NCBI GenBank assembly: GCA_028583605.1
Contig: CM053327.1
Span: forward strand, 27,329,629 to 27,393,628
Length of the DNA: 64,000 nucleotides
Source: Dastarcus helophoroides
Taxonomy: Eukaryota > Arthropoda > Insecta > Coleoptera > Bothrideridae
Direction of reading: 5' to 3'
Shown: piece after piece, positions 1 through 12,400 of the stretch
How the letters are laid out: the number at the start of each line of letters is the position of its first letter
Numbering within the stretch: position 1 is the first letter of the stretch
Program-made: the position numbers and the translations under genes
Notes under the pieces: model-generated
The model's input: only the letters and a program-made list of their open reading frames with translations
What the model was told of the DNA's origin: nothing
The model's database searches: none

Positions 1-1046
1 GTGGGGTATACAAAAATATTCGTAAATTGTTCATTAGAGATTTTAAATTTGAGGGAATTTAGTGACATCGTGCAACCATGTATTTTTCTTCATCTTTGTT
101 TCAATAGTTTAATGGGCCATTAGGTTTTTTTAAATTGGGTTGTTGCGAAAATTTTAGTCATTTACCTCCATTCTAAGTTCCAACACTGAATACACACACA
201 ATGATTTTTTTTTTCTTAAAAAATAGAGATGTTGAGAAAAAAATTCGAAAATTATTCAATAGTAATTGTTCACGTTCCACGACAAATATTTCAAGAAATT
301 TTCGTAAAAAACTCGAAACTCAGAAATTTGTATCAAAAAACTGTTTAAAGAAAAATGGAATTTTTACGAAAGTTTCGTCTTGAGTTGGTGAAATTTTAAT
401 TTTGCTAAACACTTCCTTGTAAAAATTTCGATATTTTTCACTAATTCCAAGTTTTCCAAAATTTCAAGCTTGTTTGAGAAATTTAGATTTTTTCTAATAT
501 ATTTTTCAAATGAATTCGAGTTTCTTATAATTTAGAAAATAAAACATTTTTCTTGAAATTTCGACTTTCCTGTATTTTTTAAAATTTTATTTTCTTCTTG
601 AAAATTCTACAGTTAATGTAGGTAACACGTACAATTGAAAATCGATTTTTTTAGATAGTTTAATTGGCTTTAAAATTATTTTAAAATTGAAAAAATTTAA
701 ATGTATAATGGTTTTGGAATTGGGCTGCTGCGTAAATAATGGTATTTTATGTCCATTCCAAAAACCAAAAGCGAATTCAATGACAACATAAAATTTCGGT
801 AAAAAAACTCATAATTTTGTAAAAAATATCAAAATGTAGACAAAAATTGAAAGTTCTGCAAATAGTTTTTAGAGTTAAGTTTTGAAAAAGACTTTGTAAT
901 TTTGGTTTGGGCAAAATTTTATTTTTCGAAATTTCTTTAAAAAAATATGTTCAAAGAAAAATCTAATTTTGTCGAAAGATGTCTGGAAATTCGAATTTTT
1001 TTCACAAAATTAGGCCCACTATTGACACTGTAAAAGTGAAACTTAC
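1..1046. other. AT-rich degenerate repeat background, no gene seen
   Basis: The stretch is filled with loosely repeated AAATTTCG and TTTTTCAAA-like words and homopolymer runs. Short open frames such as 201-383 are lysine/asparagine-rich products of this composition and are not credible genes. Confidence 0.6.
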
Positions 1047-1269
1047 GGTGCGTTTACACTAGACACTTTATTCCGTATATTTCTCTCTGACATAAATATG
1101 TTTTCTCTCTGACATCAATATGTTTTCTGTCTGACATAAGTATCAACTATTCTGAGAGAAGCTATCTCCTCCCAGCTGTATAGATAGGTACCGGATAGCT
1201 TCCTCCAAGATAATTTACACTTATGTCAGAGAAAAATCTACGAAATAAAGTGTCTAATCTAAACTCACC
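1047..1269. mobile_element. Short terminal-inverted-repeat element (223 bp)
   Basis: GGTGCGTTTACACTAGACAC at the left is matched by an inverted copy ending AAACTCACC at 1269. The inverted arms extend about 50 bp through CTTTATT, CGTA and GACATAA. The interior carries three direct copies of a roughly 24-bp unit built on TTTCTCTCTGACAT (1078-1142). No coding capacity was seen. Confidence 0.6.
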
Positions 1270-1984
1270 CTTAGCTTTCCAACTCTCAAATTTTTCTTAA
1301 ATGTTTCATTCACTAAATTTGTTGTCATTGTTATACAATCATAGAGAAAGGTAAGCGTATCAATCTATGTTCTTTAATTTGACAGGGGCCCCTCTTTTTA
1401 GGTTCTCGAACTATTATCATGAGAGTAGGTATCTGTAGTATTGATTTTAGTAATATTACGTTACCGCCTTACAATTTGAACTGAAAATTAATTTCAAATT
1501 TCATTTAAATGTGAAATTGTGTTGAAATGTTCATTACGTTGCATTGCAGTTATTTTTTCAAGTTTGCTGACCAAGTGGCGGATAGCAGCTAGTCTGGCTA
1601 TATTTCGCAAAAATTTATTAACGTTTGACCGGTTTCGGACGATTCCTATTATAAAAGAAATGTGGGAATATACCTGAAAACTAGTTCTTTTATATGGACA
1701 AGTTTTCAGGTATAACCCCATATGTGATAAAATATAAACTGTATAATCCAACGAAATGTATTGTGATAAATTTTTGATTGACTCTGCAGAAATAATAATT
1801 ATTTAATTAAAGGTTTAATGGATACTTCCACAGGTCGAAGAAAAGTAAAACAGTTTTTATGGGACAATTTTTTCATCAATTTAACACGAAATTTCGATTT
1901 TAAACTTGTAATTTTTATATTATTTTTATATTTATATTATTTTAGAAAATTTTAATCTTTTAGTTTAAACCTAGAATTTTTAAA
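1270..1984. other. Intergenic, nothing recognised
   Basis: Less repetitive AT-rich DNA. No supportable gene, RNA or element boundary was found. Confidence 0.4.
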
Positions 1985-2151
1985 AAATTGAAATACAAAT
2001 CTGCAACCTGAAACCAAGAATAATTAAAACACACAACAAAGGTTGCTCTAACGCGTTTCAATAGCCAAGCTTCAGAGAGATAGTATCTCTCTGAAGATGA
2101 TGACGATTTGTATTTCAATTGTTGAAGATAACCAAGGATCAGTCCGTTTCC
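1985..2151. repeat. Family A foldback copy 1 (internally deleted)
   Basis: It starts with the family A arm (ATTGAAATACAAATC, then CCTGAAACCAAG) and ends with GAAGATAACCAAGG and the CAGTCCGTT terminus. The centre is a short palindrome, CTTCAGAGAGATA / TATCTCTCTGAAG. CTAGAAT flanks both sides, a possible 7-bp duplication. Confidence 0.75.
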
Positions 2152-3138
2152 CAAAAAAAACTAGAATGTTTTACCTTTCCATTTAAAATTTGGGCTTTTT
2201 TGAAAAATTTTCGTTTCTAAAATTTAAAATTTAAATTTAAATTTCTGGAATTTATATCAAAAATATCGATAATTTTTTCTTCGTATTTGTTTTACGAAAT
2301 TTCGACTTAATTTCAAATTTGTCAAATGTTTCTAGAAATTTGCACGATTTTTAAAATTTTATTATTCTAAATTTCAATTTTTTCTCAAAACTACGGGCAT
2401 AAACTACAGTTTTTTTAACATTTTTACTTCAAACTCGAAGTATTATTTTGTATGTAATAATTTTGATTTTCTTTTACGAATTGTCCACTTTAACTCTCTC
2501 AAAAATGTTCAACTTACTATTTTCTTGACATTACAATTTTTTTCTTTTAATTTTTTTATATTTTTCAGTTGCTACTATTCCAGTTATTTAGATTGTTGAC
2601 TCAAAAATGCCAGAATTTTTTGAAAGACATTTTGAGTTTTTTGTAGTTAACGATCAACATAATTGGCAAACAGTAACTCCGAATTTTGAGAAAAATCGAA
2701 CTCCGCCTCTGAATCTATCCTTTAGAAGAATGGCAGCTACTCCATTTTCTTTGCAAGCAGGACACTTTCTCTGACATATGGACTTAGGCAGGATTTTCTT
2801 CAAAGGGATGCAACATTTATGCTAAATTTACAAGGAATCGTAATTAACAAGGAATCTCCCGACTGATGTAGTATTTCATCGAAATTTTCAAGAATAATTT
2901 CTTCTATATTTTTGCCTTTGATTTAAGTTTTGACATAATCCTCAAATTTTGAGAAAAAAGTTAAGATTTTTAAGAAAATTGTCGAAGTTGTTGTCTGTTT
3001 TATTAACTTTATTTTAACAAAGCAAACGAAGTTTGAGAAATAAATCGAAATATTTATAAAAGGAGATGAATTTAGAGAAGATTCAAAATTTCCAAAAATC
3101 TCCAAAAAAAAAATCAAAAATTTCCAAAAAAAGCTCAT
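2152..3138. other. AT-rich degenerate background, no gene seen
   Basis: It is composed of the AAATTTCGA-type words and an unrecognised, slightly richer stretch at 2580-2880. Nothing supports a gene. Confidence 0.5.
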
Positions 3139-3309
3139 GAATTGAAATACAAATCTTGTCCCCTGAAATCCTGAAAAGACAGATTAAAAAACACAACGAT
3201 TGCTCTAACGCGTTTCGATAGCCAAGCTATCATCTTCAGAGTGATTAACCCTTACAAGATTTGTATTTCAATTTTTGAAGATAATCAAGGAGCAGTCCGT
3301 TCCATAAAA
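3139..3309. repeat. Family A foldback copy 2
   Basis: The left arm (GAAATACAAATCTTGTCCCC, then the ACGCGTTTCGATAGCC block) is intact through CATCTTCAGAG. The right arm is shortened to the outer part (ACAAGATTTGTATTTC and AGTCCGTTCCA). Confidence 0.75.
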
Positions 3310-3622
3310 AAAACTTGGCTCTTGGTTTTTACTTTTTTTTTGTAAATTCTAACACGGTCTTGACATTTGGCGAAAAAGTTGAAATCCCCCTTTTTTTTTA
3401 ACAATTTAGATTTAATTTTGCGCAAACAAACCAATTTTGGGGAAAAAGAAGACGAAATTTTGTCGAAAAGAAGTTTGGGGAAGTCGTAATTTTTAAAGAT
3501 ATTTGCCTCACAATTTTATTTTTGCTTTTTTAAATGTGAATTTTGACGTTGCCTTGAATTTTCGTAAAAAATGTTGAATTTTGCTAAGAAATATTTTTTT
3601 TACAATTTAGAACTAATTTTAA

Positions 3623-4073
3623 TTTTGATGAAATGGACTGGTCCTTGGTTATCTTCAAAAATTGAAATACAAACCTTGTCCCCTGAAATCAAGAAAGATT
3701 AAAAAACACAACAAAGATTGCTCTAATTGCGTTTCGATAGCCAAACTGTCATCTCTCTATCATGTATCTCTCTCTGAAGATGATAGCTTGGCTATCGAAA
3801 GGCGTTAGAGCAACCTTTTTTGTGTTTTTTAATCTTTCTTGATTTGTGGGTCAGTCATCTCTTTATCATGTATCTCTCTCTGAAGAAATCTTGTCCCCTG
3901 AACCAGTTTGTTCTAATGCGTTTCGATAGCCAAGCTATCACCTTCAGAGAGATACTAAAGAGAGAGATACTGATCTCTCTCTGAAGATGATAGCTTGGCT
4001 ATCGAAACGCGTTAGAGCAACCTTTGTTGTGTTTTTAATCTTTCTTGGTTTCAGGAGACAAGATTTGTATTTT
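3623..4073. repeat. Family A foldback copy 3, with 12-bp target-site duplication
   Basis: AACTAATTTTAA occurs exactly at 3611-3622 and 4074-4085, immediately outside the element. The element holds the left terminus (GGACTGGTCCTTGG), two nested sets of arms and the right arm ending AAGATTTGTATTTT. A hammerhead-like core lies at 3977-4017 on the + strand. Confidence 0.85.
3977..4017 (+). ncRNA. Hammerhead-like motif in family A (imperfect core)
   Basis: CTCT (3977-3980) can pair with AGAG (4014-4017) as helix I. CTGAAGA (3981-3987) matches the CUGANGA box. GATAGC/GCTATC (3989-3994 and 3998-4003) forms a 6-bp helix II with a 3-nt loop. GAAA follows (4004-4007), then the self-complementary CGCG (4008-4011) and a UU before the predicted cut. 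One extra T at 3988 separates the box from helix II, and this may abolish cleavage. The motif recurs in many family A copies. Confidence 0.45.
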
Positions 4074-4085
4074 AACTAATTTTAA

Positions 4086-5088
4086 GACAAAAAAACAACT
4101 TTTGAGAAAACAGAATCGATTTTTTAAAAAAGAACGAATTTAATGAAATAAAACATTTCTAAAAATATTTTACTCGCGATTTTTATTTTTTTATTTGTTA
4201 ATTTTGAAATAACTTTAAATTTACATGAAAAAAGTCGAACCAAGAACTATTTTCTATAACAATTTAGATTTAATTTTGAAAAAAAAACGAAAGTTCTAGA
4301 AACGTCCTAATTTCAAGAAGAATCCAAATTTCTAATTTGATTTTTTTCATGTTTTTTACTTTTTATTTAAATTTTGATGTAACTTTGAAATTTCGAGAAG
4401 AAAGCTGAATTTTACACAAATTATTTTTTTATTTCAATTTCGAAATAATTTTCAGCGAGTAAACAGATTTCCAAAACTAGAAAATATGGAAGTTTGAGGT
4501 AAAAGTTGCAATTTGAGAAAAAACTCAATTTTGAGACAAATGATGTCTTAAAAGAAATGAATTTATGAAAAGAGTAGAAAGTCAACTTTTACTCTGGGAA
4601 TATAATGAAATTTAGAGATCAAGACAAATCTAAAAACTTGAAGTTTATTAAAAATGTAAAATTTAAAAATAAAATAAACCAATTTTGAGATTGAAAGCTT
4701 CGAGAACGTTTCGAAAAAATTAAACTTAAAAAATTCGAAATTTCCCAATCAAGCCAATTTTCGAAAAATCTCGGATAAAAATCTAATTTTCCAGGCAAAG
4801 TCAAATGTTAAGAATATACGTTAAATTTTGAAAATACATTGAAGTTTCAAGAACAAGATGAATTTAACTACAACGAAATTTAAAAAAAAATTTGAATCTT
4901 GGGATAATTATTGGTGAAATAATTGCGAAACAAAAGCCGAATGTTGAAAAATTTCGAGAAACGTGTTACTCTTTAAAAAAAGTCGAATTTTCCTAGAGAA
5001 AGCCAAATTTCAAGAAAAAAATCCAAATTTTCGAAACAACATACAGTTCGACGAAAACAACCGAAATTTGTAAGAACACAATGAAATT
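4086..5088. other. AT-rich degenerate background, no gene seen
   Basis: Purine-rich + strand with repeated GAAATTT, TTGAGAAAA and GTCGAAATTT words. The open frames here are composition artefacts. Confidence 0.55.
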
Positions 5089-5190
5089 GAAATACAAAAC
5101 TTGTCTCCTGAACCCAAGAAAGATTAAAAAGCACAACAAATATGGCTCTAATGCATTTCGACAGCCAAGCTACCATCTTCAGAGAGATGC
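5089..5190. repeat. Family A fragment (copy 4)
   Basis: A single left arm from AAATTGAAATACAAAAC through CGACAGCCAAGC to CATCTTCAGAGAGAT. The right arm is missing. Confidence 0.7.
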
Positions 5191-5547
5191 AATGAAATGT
5201 CGAATTTTAAGATAAAAGTCGAAATTTCGATAAAATCAAATGTTGAGAAACAAATCAAATTTTCTAAAAAATAAAAACATGTTCAGCAAAAGGTAATATT
5301 TGAGAAAATCAGTAAAATTTGGAAAAAAGACGAATCTTGGAGATAAAGTCGAAATTTCGACAAAAACGTAATTTTGAAAAAGTCAAATCTTGCAAATACG
5401 TCTAAATTTAAAAAAAAGAGAAACTGAAGAAAAGAAGAATTTTTACCAAAAAAAGCACCGTTATTTCCTAGTTTTAAGTTTTCACTTCTGTTGGCAGTCC
5501 CCATACTATTTAATTTTTTTATTTGGTAAAGAATTATCATTGCGTGG

Positions 5548-6070
5548 TTTTTGGTGGAACGGACTGATCCTTGGTTATCTTCAAAAATTGAAATGCAAAT
5601 CTTCTCCCCTGAAACCAAGAAAGATAAAAAAACACAACAAAGGTTGTCTTAACGCGTTTCGATAGCCAAGCTATCATCTTCAGAACGATACATCTATATC
5701 TCTATCTCTATGAAATCAAGAAAGATTAAAAAATACAACAAAGGTTGGTCTAACGCGTTTTGACAGCAAAGTTATCATCTTCAGAGAGATACATCTATCT
5801 CTCTATCTCCCTGAAGATGATAGCTTGGCTATCGAAACGCGTTAGAACAACCTTTGTTGTGTTTTTTAATATTTTTTGGTTTCAGATTAAAACAAACAAC
5901 AAAGGTTGCTCTAAAGCGTTTCGACAGCCAAGCTATCATCTTTGAAGAGATACATCTATCTCTCTAACTCTCTGAAGATGATAGCTTCGTTATCGAAATG
6001 CGTTAGAGCGACTTTTGTTGTGTTTTTTAATATTTCTTGGTTGCAGGAAACAAGATTTGAATTTCAATAA
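5548..6070. repeat. Family A composite copy 5
   Basis: Several arms in alternating orientation lie between TGCGTGG at 5541-5547 and TGCGTGG at 6071-6077, a possible 7-bp duplication. The left terminus GGTGGAACGGACTG is present. Three central palindromes contain CTGAAGATGATAGC. Confidence 0.7.
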
Positions 6071-6150
6071 TGCGTGGACCCAATTTAGGTATAAAAATTT
6101 CACAATTTGCTGATGATTCCACATTATTAAGGTGTCCCCCAGGGGAAATT
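6070..6150 (+). pseudogene. Reverse transcriptase remnant (FADD motif)
   Basis: The frame from 6070 reads IKISQFADDSTLL, the YADD-box region of non-LTR reverse transcriptases, with FADD at 6106-6117. No further RT motif is recognisable downstream, so only a short relic remains. It sits about 170 bp upstream of the Gasp TATA box. Confidence 0.45.
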
Positions 6151-6315
6151 AAATCTCGTGATAGTAACAATCTAATTCTAAGACATCAATCTATTTTGCG
6201 ATTGTATCCATTCAAATATACCTTTAAATTTACACCAAATGGCATCTTCGAATCTGCAAGAGTCGAGAGTAACTCACTAGAATCACCGTATAAGCGGGGG
6301 GCGAATTGGCAACCG

Positions 6316-6321
6316 TATAAA
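6316..6321 (+). promoter_or_regulatory. Putative TATA box of Gasp
   Basis: TATAAA lies 57 bp before the double start codon, inside a locally GC-richer stretch (about 6290-6330) that differs from the surrounding repeat DNA. Transcription would be expected to start around 6345-6360, where a TTCACT initiator-like sequence occurs. The exact start cannot be fixed from sequence alone. Confidence 0.5.
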
Positions 6322-6377
6322 GTAAGCGGTTACCTAAAGAACTTCTAGTAAATCGTTTCACTGTTAGTGGTCAGACA

Positions 6378-6429
6378 ATGATGAAGAATTACGCGAGTTT
6401 GTTAGTGCTCGGTGCACTCACCTTCTATG
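6378..6429 (+). CDS. Gasp: Gasp exon 1 (signal peptide)
   Basis: This exon encodes MMKNYASLLVLGALTFY plus one base of the next codon. The hydrophobic stretch is a typical secretory signal peptide. The donor is GTACGT at 6430. The exon ends in phase 1, which matches exon 2 exactly. It lies about 34 kb from the rest of the coding sequence, which is unusually far. Confidence 0.85.
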
Positions 6430-9400
6430 GTACGTACCATTAGTGGTCATCTCTTCACGGATGTGTACTTTTTTAATCATCATCAGGGAGAAATGGTTAC
6501 GAAACAGTGAGCCTTATCAGATTTTGTTTTACGATGTTAGCGTGTGCGGTTTTCAGTCTTTTTTTCCATTTAAATTGTGTAATTGGTCATTTTATTTGTA
6601 CATATGTATAAGTGGATTCAACAGTTAATAACTACATAATACAACTAATATTGTATGAACCTCTGCGAGGATAGTAGTTTAGTTTTTATTTCTTTGATTG
6701 TGTGGAGGAAGCTTACTCTAAAGCTAAAATATAGGAGCGTAGTTTATATATTTTTTCAATAAATCGTGCCAGCGTATCTTATATTTTTTTACAAATACTG
6801 TCGAAATATAATTTTTTATTACAAAGGGCATAGAAACGTCCAACTGTTATTTAGAAAATTTGTAATTTTTTATATCATAAGTCAGGAGTTCTCGAGTTTA
6901 CACCATAAGTTTATAGAAAACAGTCGAAATGCAATGATTGAAATTTTAAAAAGTGAAAAATTACAAAAGGAGAAATTTTGTATTAACAATTAAAAAATTT
7001 TATGCAAAAAAACAATCGAAACTTGAAATTCGGAATTTGGACAAAAAAAGGTAAAACTTTGGAGAAAGGGAACCGAAAAATATTTAAAATTTTGTTATTA
7101 GAACGTAACGCGTTTTTATAAAGTACAGACGAACTTTCTTTTTGGTGGAACTGACGGGTCCTTGGTTATCTTCAAAAACTGAAATACAAATCTTGTCCCC
7201 TGAAACCTAGAAAGATTAAAAAACACAACAAAGGTTGCTCTAACGCGTTTCGATAGCCAAGCTCTTATTTTCAGAGAGAGATACGTGATAGAGATGACAG
7301 CTTGGCTATTGAAACGCGTTAGAGCAACATTTGTTGTGTTTCTTAATCTTTCTTGGTTTCAAAAAAAAAAGAAATACAAATCTTCTCTTCTGAAACCAAG
7401 AAAAATTAAAAAACACAACAAAGGTTGCTCTAACGCGTTTCGATAGCCAAGCTATCATCTTCAGAGATATACTGATCTTTCTGAAGATGATAGCTTGGTT
7501 ATAAAAACGCATTAGAGCAACCTCTGTTGTGTTTTTTAATCTTCCTTGGTTTCAGGGGACAAGATTTGTATTTCATATTTTACAGACGAACTTATTTAAT
7601 CATTTTAATATTTTGTCCCATCAAAATCTTTTGCAATTAATTTCACATATATAGATTTTATGCACAAAAAATTGTAACAAAGTGGGAAATTACGTTTAAA
7701 AAATTTGAATCTATATTTCCGAAGAGAAAATTAATGAAATTTTGTTGAACATAGTAAGATGTGAATTTTTTACGTTATTTTAACTTGATGCACAAATACT
7801 TAATTTGGCGATTTCTCAAAAATGTGCTGGTCAAAGATTGAGCACCCTTAAGGCGATTTTTATCTGTTACCAATAATTTTATTCACTGATAGAGTTCCTA
7901 CCTCAATCAAAAATAGACCCGTGGTCCTCTTTTGGCTACGAGTTGCGTTCTGCAAAACTATTCCATTGCATCATCTCAGAAGTAAAATTTGGGCCAGTTT
8001 GTGCAAAGTAAATTGACTTTGTATTAACGTTATTGATTTTGTGACTTTAATTTCTTAAAATTGGTTTTCATTATTGAAATTGTTTCCTAGTTTTGTTTTA
8101 TTTGGTATGTTGAACTGTAATCTTCTAAATATTAGAATATTTTTGTCATTTTCTCTTATTCATTTTTGCTACTATTCGCTATATATGCTGCTATATTATT
8201 ATTTAATTAAAAATTTAAAATAACATAAAGCTTAGAAATCCTGACAGTCCAAGGACTTGTTCTCTTACTTCTATTCATCTGCAATCCAGTGCAGTTATTG
8301 CTAGTGGATTGAATATGGTGAAAGGACATCATAAATGATGATCCATTAAATGACTATACCTTTTTTAAACAAGACAACCTTGTGAGTGCGTTTACAAGAT
8401 TCATGTAAGACTTCTAGTTAGGGTTACTGGTCGCTACTATCAAATCAAACGCACTGATGTGAATGCTTTTTTTAATTTTTAATAATACAAACCATAGTAT
8501 ATAGTTAGTGTACAGTGTATAGTATAGTATAGTGTATTTGTTATTGACATTGAGTTTGTCATTTTTTTGTCTTGACAGGTTTCCTTGGAAAATTTTTTTT
8601 TAATTTTAAAACCCTTTTTTCATACCGTTGCTGCAACAATAAGCATTCATTGAATCTTAGTTTTTTAGCAGATTGACGCCACATGTCAAATCATTATTAA
8701 ACCCTCGAATACACCCAACTAAGACGCCAGAAAGTAGCCCACACATCATCTTACATAAGAATTAGGGATGCAACATCGCTCATAAAATCATGGATGGCTT
8801 ATGTGCAGGTCCAATTTTAGGCAACTTACCATGAATCCAGAATTCAGAAAATCATTGATTGTTTTTAATTATTTTTTAACTTTGAAAGTTAATTAAAAAC
8901 AATTGAAGAAGATTTGAGTTTTTGACATTGGTTTTGATGCTTTAACAGAATTTTTATTTCTCTTGCAATTCTACACTCTTTTTGGAAGTTTTGAATTTTA
9001 GACAAAAATACTAGCTACTTGACTACCTTGAAATGTTGGTTTTGAATCTTAAAAACTTCCATCTTTGGTAAAAATTTGATTTTTCTTGAAATTTAAACAT
9101 TCATTTTCAAATTTGGACGACTTTTTTCGCAATGTTTCTAATTTTGCCTGAACTTGATAATTTGACAATTATTTTTGATTCATTTTAATCAATATTTTGT
9201 TTTATTTTGAATTAAAAATATTTATACTTATGTGGAATAGACTGGTCCTTGATTATCTTCAAAAATTGAAATACAAATCTTGTCCCCTGAAACCAAGAAA
9301 GATTAAAAAACACAACAAAGGTTACTCTAACGCGTTTCGATAGCCAAGCTATCATCTTCAGAGAGATACATCTATTTCTCTATCTCTCTGAAAATGACAG

Positions 9401-12400
9401 CTTCGCTATCGAAACGCGTTAGAGCAACCTTTGTTGTGTTCTTGAATCTTCCTTGGTTTCAGGGGATAAGATTTGTATTTCAAAATTTCAACTTATTCTT
9501 AGCGAAAATTTCTGTTGGTTTTTTCTCAAAATATTAGCTCCAGTCTGGAAATCGTTCACTTTATTCTTTTTTTCTAACTGCATTTTTTATTTTTGTTAAA
9601 ATTTGAAGTTTTTTGATCTTCATCAAAATATTTAAACATTTGTTTTTTTTGCATAATAAGCTCTTAAACATTTGGTTTTAAGAGAAACATTTTTGTCGAA
9701 AATCGAAAATTTCTGGAAAAACTTTCAAAATTGAATATCAAAATTCACAGTTTAAGATTTGTGGCAACATTCGTCAATATTTTGAGCTTGTAAACCAGAG
9801 TGTAAAAAAAAACAAAACAAGTAAACATTTCATTAAAAAATCAAGCAAAATAAAAATTTTGTTTCTGTCAAGGTTTCTCATTTTTGTGAATATTATTTTT
9901 ATCTCAAAAATACACGAAAATGTTTGAAATTTTAACAGAAATTTTAACTTTAATATTCAATTTTTGACTAAACTTTTACTTATTTCAACTTTTTTTTAAT
10001 TTTGACTTTGAATCGGGCAAATTTTCGATTTAAGTGTTAAAAACTTGTCAACAATTGTTAAAAAATTGTTGACAATTTTTGATCTACCAGTTCTTTGGAG
10101 TGTTATCCGGATTTCGACCTAGACTTTTCTAGATTTGTCTACAATTTTGTCTTATTTTTTTGAAATTTTGCCTTTTTATCCTATGATTGTGATATTTCTC
10201 CAAAAGTCTATGACTTTTGACTCAAATGTTGACCCTTTCAGGATATTTTGCCTTTTTTAATTATCTGATTTTTCAGCAAACACAATTTAAAAAAAATTAA
10301 TTACAAGTAATTTGAATTTTTATATAAACACATTTTTTTTAAATTCACTACGAGAAATTTGAGTTTTTCTGCAAATGTTGACTTTTTGAGATGAATTTAA
10401 ATTTTTTTGAAATATTTTGATTTATCCTTATAAAGTTATCTTGCAATCTGGAAGTTTTTTAATAAAAAGGCTTTTTTCCACGTTGTGCATATACAAACTA
10501 CTTTTAATAACAAATTTTTAGCAAAAACTGGAATTTTATTGTTATAAATTTTAAACTTCTCTCGAAATATGAGAGAAGTTTCGAAATTTTATTTATCAAG
10601 ATATGAAGCTTAAAAATTTATGAATTTTTTTTATATTAATTCGAAAATTGAAGTACAAATCTTATCCCTTAAAACCAAGAAAGATTAAAAAACACAACAA
10701 AGGTTCCTCTAACGCGTTTCGACAGCCAAGCTATCATCTTCACAGACATACTGCCTCTAGAGCAACCTTTGTATGTGTTTTTTAATCTCTCTTGGTTCAG
10801 GGGACAAGATTTGTATTTCCAAAATTATATTAATTCGAAATTTTTAAAATTTTGAAAAAGAAGTTTGAGTTTTGGTGGAACGAACTGGTTCTTGGTTATC
10901 TTCAAAAATTGAAATACAAATATTGTCCCCTGAAACTAAGAACGGGTTGGTTTCAGGGGACAAGGTTTGCATTTCAATTTTTTTAAGGATTTTTAAAATT
11001 TCAAGGTGAATCTCAAAATATTGCCTTGCGTAACCAAATTGTTTGGCGTGATTTCAACATTTTATGACTTCTAGAAATTCTAAGTTTCAAGAGAAACCTC
11101 GCAACCTCGAATTTAAAAAGCTAACTTCGACAAAAGTTTGAATATCCCAGTTTAACATTAAAAATTTGAAACTGGTGTCAATAAGTTGAGTGAGAATTTT
11201 AGGAATTTCTTTTATATTTAATTAGAAATGTTGAATTTCTTCTTAAAATAAGTTGAATGCAATTTTCAATATTTTTTTTTAACTTGCATTCAAAACTCGT
11301 AATCTAAAAATGTCAAAACCTCATCCAAACAAATTTGATTCTTTTCTCGAAAATTCAAATTTCAACCAGAAATTTTTAATTTCATTTCGGAATTTCGAAT
11401 TTTATCAAATTTAAAAATAATTTTGTACACAACATTTTTCGCGAAATTTGATCTCAAAATTAGGTTAATTAATTTTTAAATTGGAGAATATTTTCGTTAT
11501 AAACCTTGAATTTTTTTCTCGAAATTTCGACATTTTTCTGAAACCTGATGACTCCAAATTGAAATTTATTCTCTTTTCTATAATTACGAGTTCGAGTTTC
11601 AAGTTTTTCCAAAAACCTTTTTTTCAAAAATTTGTACTTCCTGTCATTTTCAAAATGTCCATACGGGACCTCCTTATCTTGGCCACATTTATATAAGTTT
11701 AACTTGGGAATTACGAAGGCTTAGAACGGGCATCAAATTACATTTTTTGGCGGAACGGACTGGTCCTTGGTTATTTTTAAAAATTGAAATACAAATCTTA
11801 TCCCCTAAAACCAACAAAGATTAAAAGACATTAAAGCAACCTGTACTGAAGTTTTTTGATTTATTTTATTCTAGTTTTGCCAAAACTCAAACCGAAGCTT
11901 ATCTAGACCTTTTAAAATTTACATTATACTCAGAGCTTCCATTGCAACTCAAAAATATAAAAAGAGAGAGCGCCTTGTATCCGCTTTTTTCTAAATTCTC
12001 TTAATAGTTACAGAACCAAATGAGGAAATCCAAAGAAGTAAATACTAAATCGTAATTTTGTTTTTAAACTTGAACTTGAAGATTATTAAGTTCAAACTTT
12101 AAACCAAAAAAAAAAAGTTGTATTTTAAGCTAGAGCCACATCAATAAAAATTTGCGTTGTACCCTGAATTTGTCACAAAAATCTTGGTTTTTGGGCCGTA
12201 TTTGAGGTGTTTAGAACATTATTGAGTTTAAACTTTAAACGACAAAAAAAAGTTGTACTTTAAGCTATATCCACATCAATAAAAATTTGCGTTGTGCCCT
12301 GAATTTGTCACAAAAAGCTCGGTTTTTTGGCTGTATTTGAGGTGTTCAGGATCATCGTCAATAAAAATTTGCGTTGTGCCTTGAATTTGTCACAAAAAGT

